Part shown: piece after piece, positions 63,907 through 64,000 of the stretch
How the letters are laid out: the number at the start of each line of letters is the position of its first letter
Position numbering within the stretch: position 1 is the stretch's first letter
Assembly (NCBI GenBank): GCA_963728145.1
Contig: CAVSJA010000006.1
Location: 744,001-808,000, forward strand
Direction of reading: 5' to 3'
Source of the DNA: CAVSJA01 sp963728145
Lineage (GTDB): Bacteria; Bacteroidota; Bacteroidia; Chitinophagales; Chitinophagaceae
DNA: 64,000 nt
The notes under the pieces: model-generated
The model's input: the letters and a program-made list of their open reading frames with translations, nothing else
Told to the model about the DNA's origin: nothing
Databases searched by the model: none
Position numbers and translations under genes: made by a program

Positions 63907-64000
63907 ATGCCCTCAAAGCTAACTGTTCTGCGGTCGTGGCTGACTGTATGCCTGCTCTTATTCGCCACGGTTGCATTCTCACAGCCAAAGACTGTGACTG
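63907..64000 (+). CDS. Start of an exported protein, probably SusC/RagA-like
   Basis: The window ends after 31 codons. MPSKLTVLRSWLTVCLLLFA then TVAFSQ is a signal peptide; the next residues, PKTVT, are how the carboxypeptidase-regulatory-like domain of SusC-type TonB-dependent receptors often begins. SusC proteins import oligosaccharides through the outer membrane. The divergent GH16 neighbour fits. Family assignment rests on very little sequence. Confidence 0.45.
   Translation, partial: MPSKLTVLRSWLTVCLLLFATVAFSQPKTVT

Overview
The window is chromosomal DNA of a Bacteroidota bacterium, most likely in or near the Chitinophagaceae. Evidence: several proteins end in type IX secretion (T9SS) sorting domains, one of them followed directly by a PorP/SprF-type outer-membrane protein; Shine-Dalgarno sites are mostly absent; a TTG/TAnnTTTG promoter precedes grpE; and the secreted proteins carry PKD, FN3 and PHP domains typical of the group. 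I found no rRNA, tRNA or CRISPR array.

Layout. 0-8.5 kb: tail of a tricorn-type protease, a secreted PHP-fold hydrolase, a REP-associated tyrosine transposase (RAYT) with REP-like palindromes around it, an L,D-transpeptidase, a Tat-exported Gfo/Idh/MocA oxidoreductase, a tail-collar protein and a lipoprotein. 8.6-15.7 kb: a PorP/SprF protein downstream of a 1210-residue PKD protein with a gliding-type C-terminus, then RecG. 15.8-21.2 kb: a GT-C membrane glycosyltransferase divergent from a tight four-gene operon (UbiA-type phosphoribosyltransferase, DprE1-like oxidase, DprE2-like reductase, HAD phosphatase) that looks like a complete route to polyprenyl-phospho-D-arabinose. 21.3-29.2 kb: two tandem paralogous secreted alpha/beta hydrolases with T9SS tails, the second carrying fifteen PKD-like repeats. 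29.5-50.2 kb: exopolysaccharide genes (three GT2 glycosyltransferases, a sugar-phosphate transferase with a receiver-like domain, a response regulator, a Wzc-like protein, an acyltransferase, a 34-residue membrane peptide, an O-antigen ligase/polymerase-like protein, a short TolC-like protein and a GT-C protein), interrupted by a 2408-residue secreted hydrolase. 50-64 kb: housekeeping and surface genes (GlcD-type oxidase, FkbM methyltransferase, beta-barrel protein, LOG protein, Na+/solute symporter, glucosaminidase with LysM, Hpt, VWA protein, DnaJ/GrpE), then a GH16 lipoprotein divergent from what is probably a SusC-like receptor.

The most unusual material is between the genes. One element of about 150 bp, with paired GGTGA(G/C)TCACC palindromes 35 bp apart, occurs directly upstream of the RAYT and again, inverted, 4.3 kb away, where it abuts a headless gene remnant. 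A second class consists of hairpins whose stems are runs of 7-9 bp units (for example GTTGACAGG); these sit at the 3' ends of genes. Two adjacent genes at 55.5-57.0 kb and the end of the GH16 gene carry single-base frameshifts although their corrected proteins look fully conserved, so either very recent inactivation or sequence errors must be considered.
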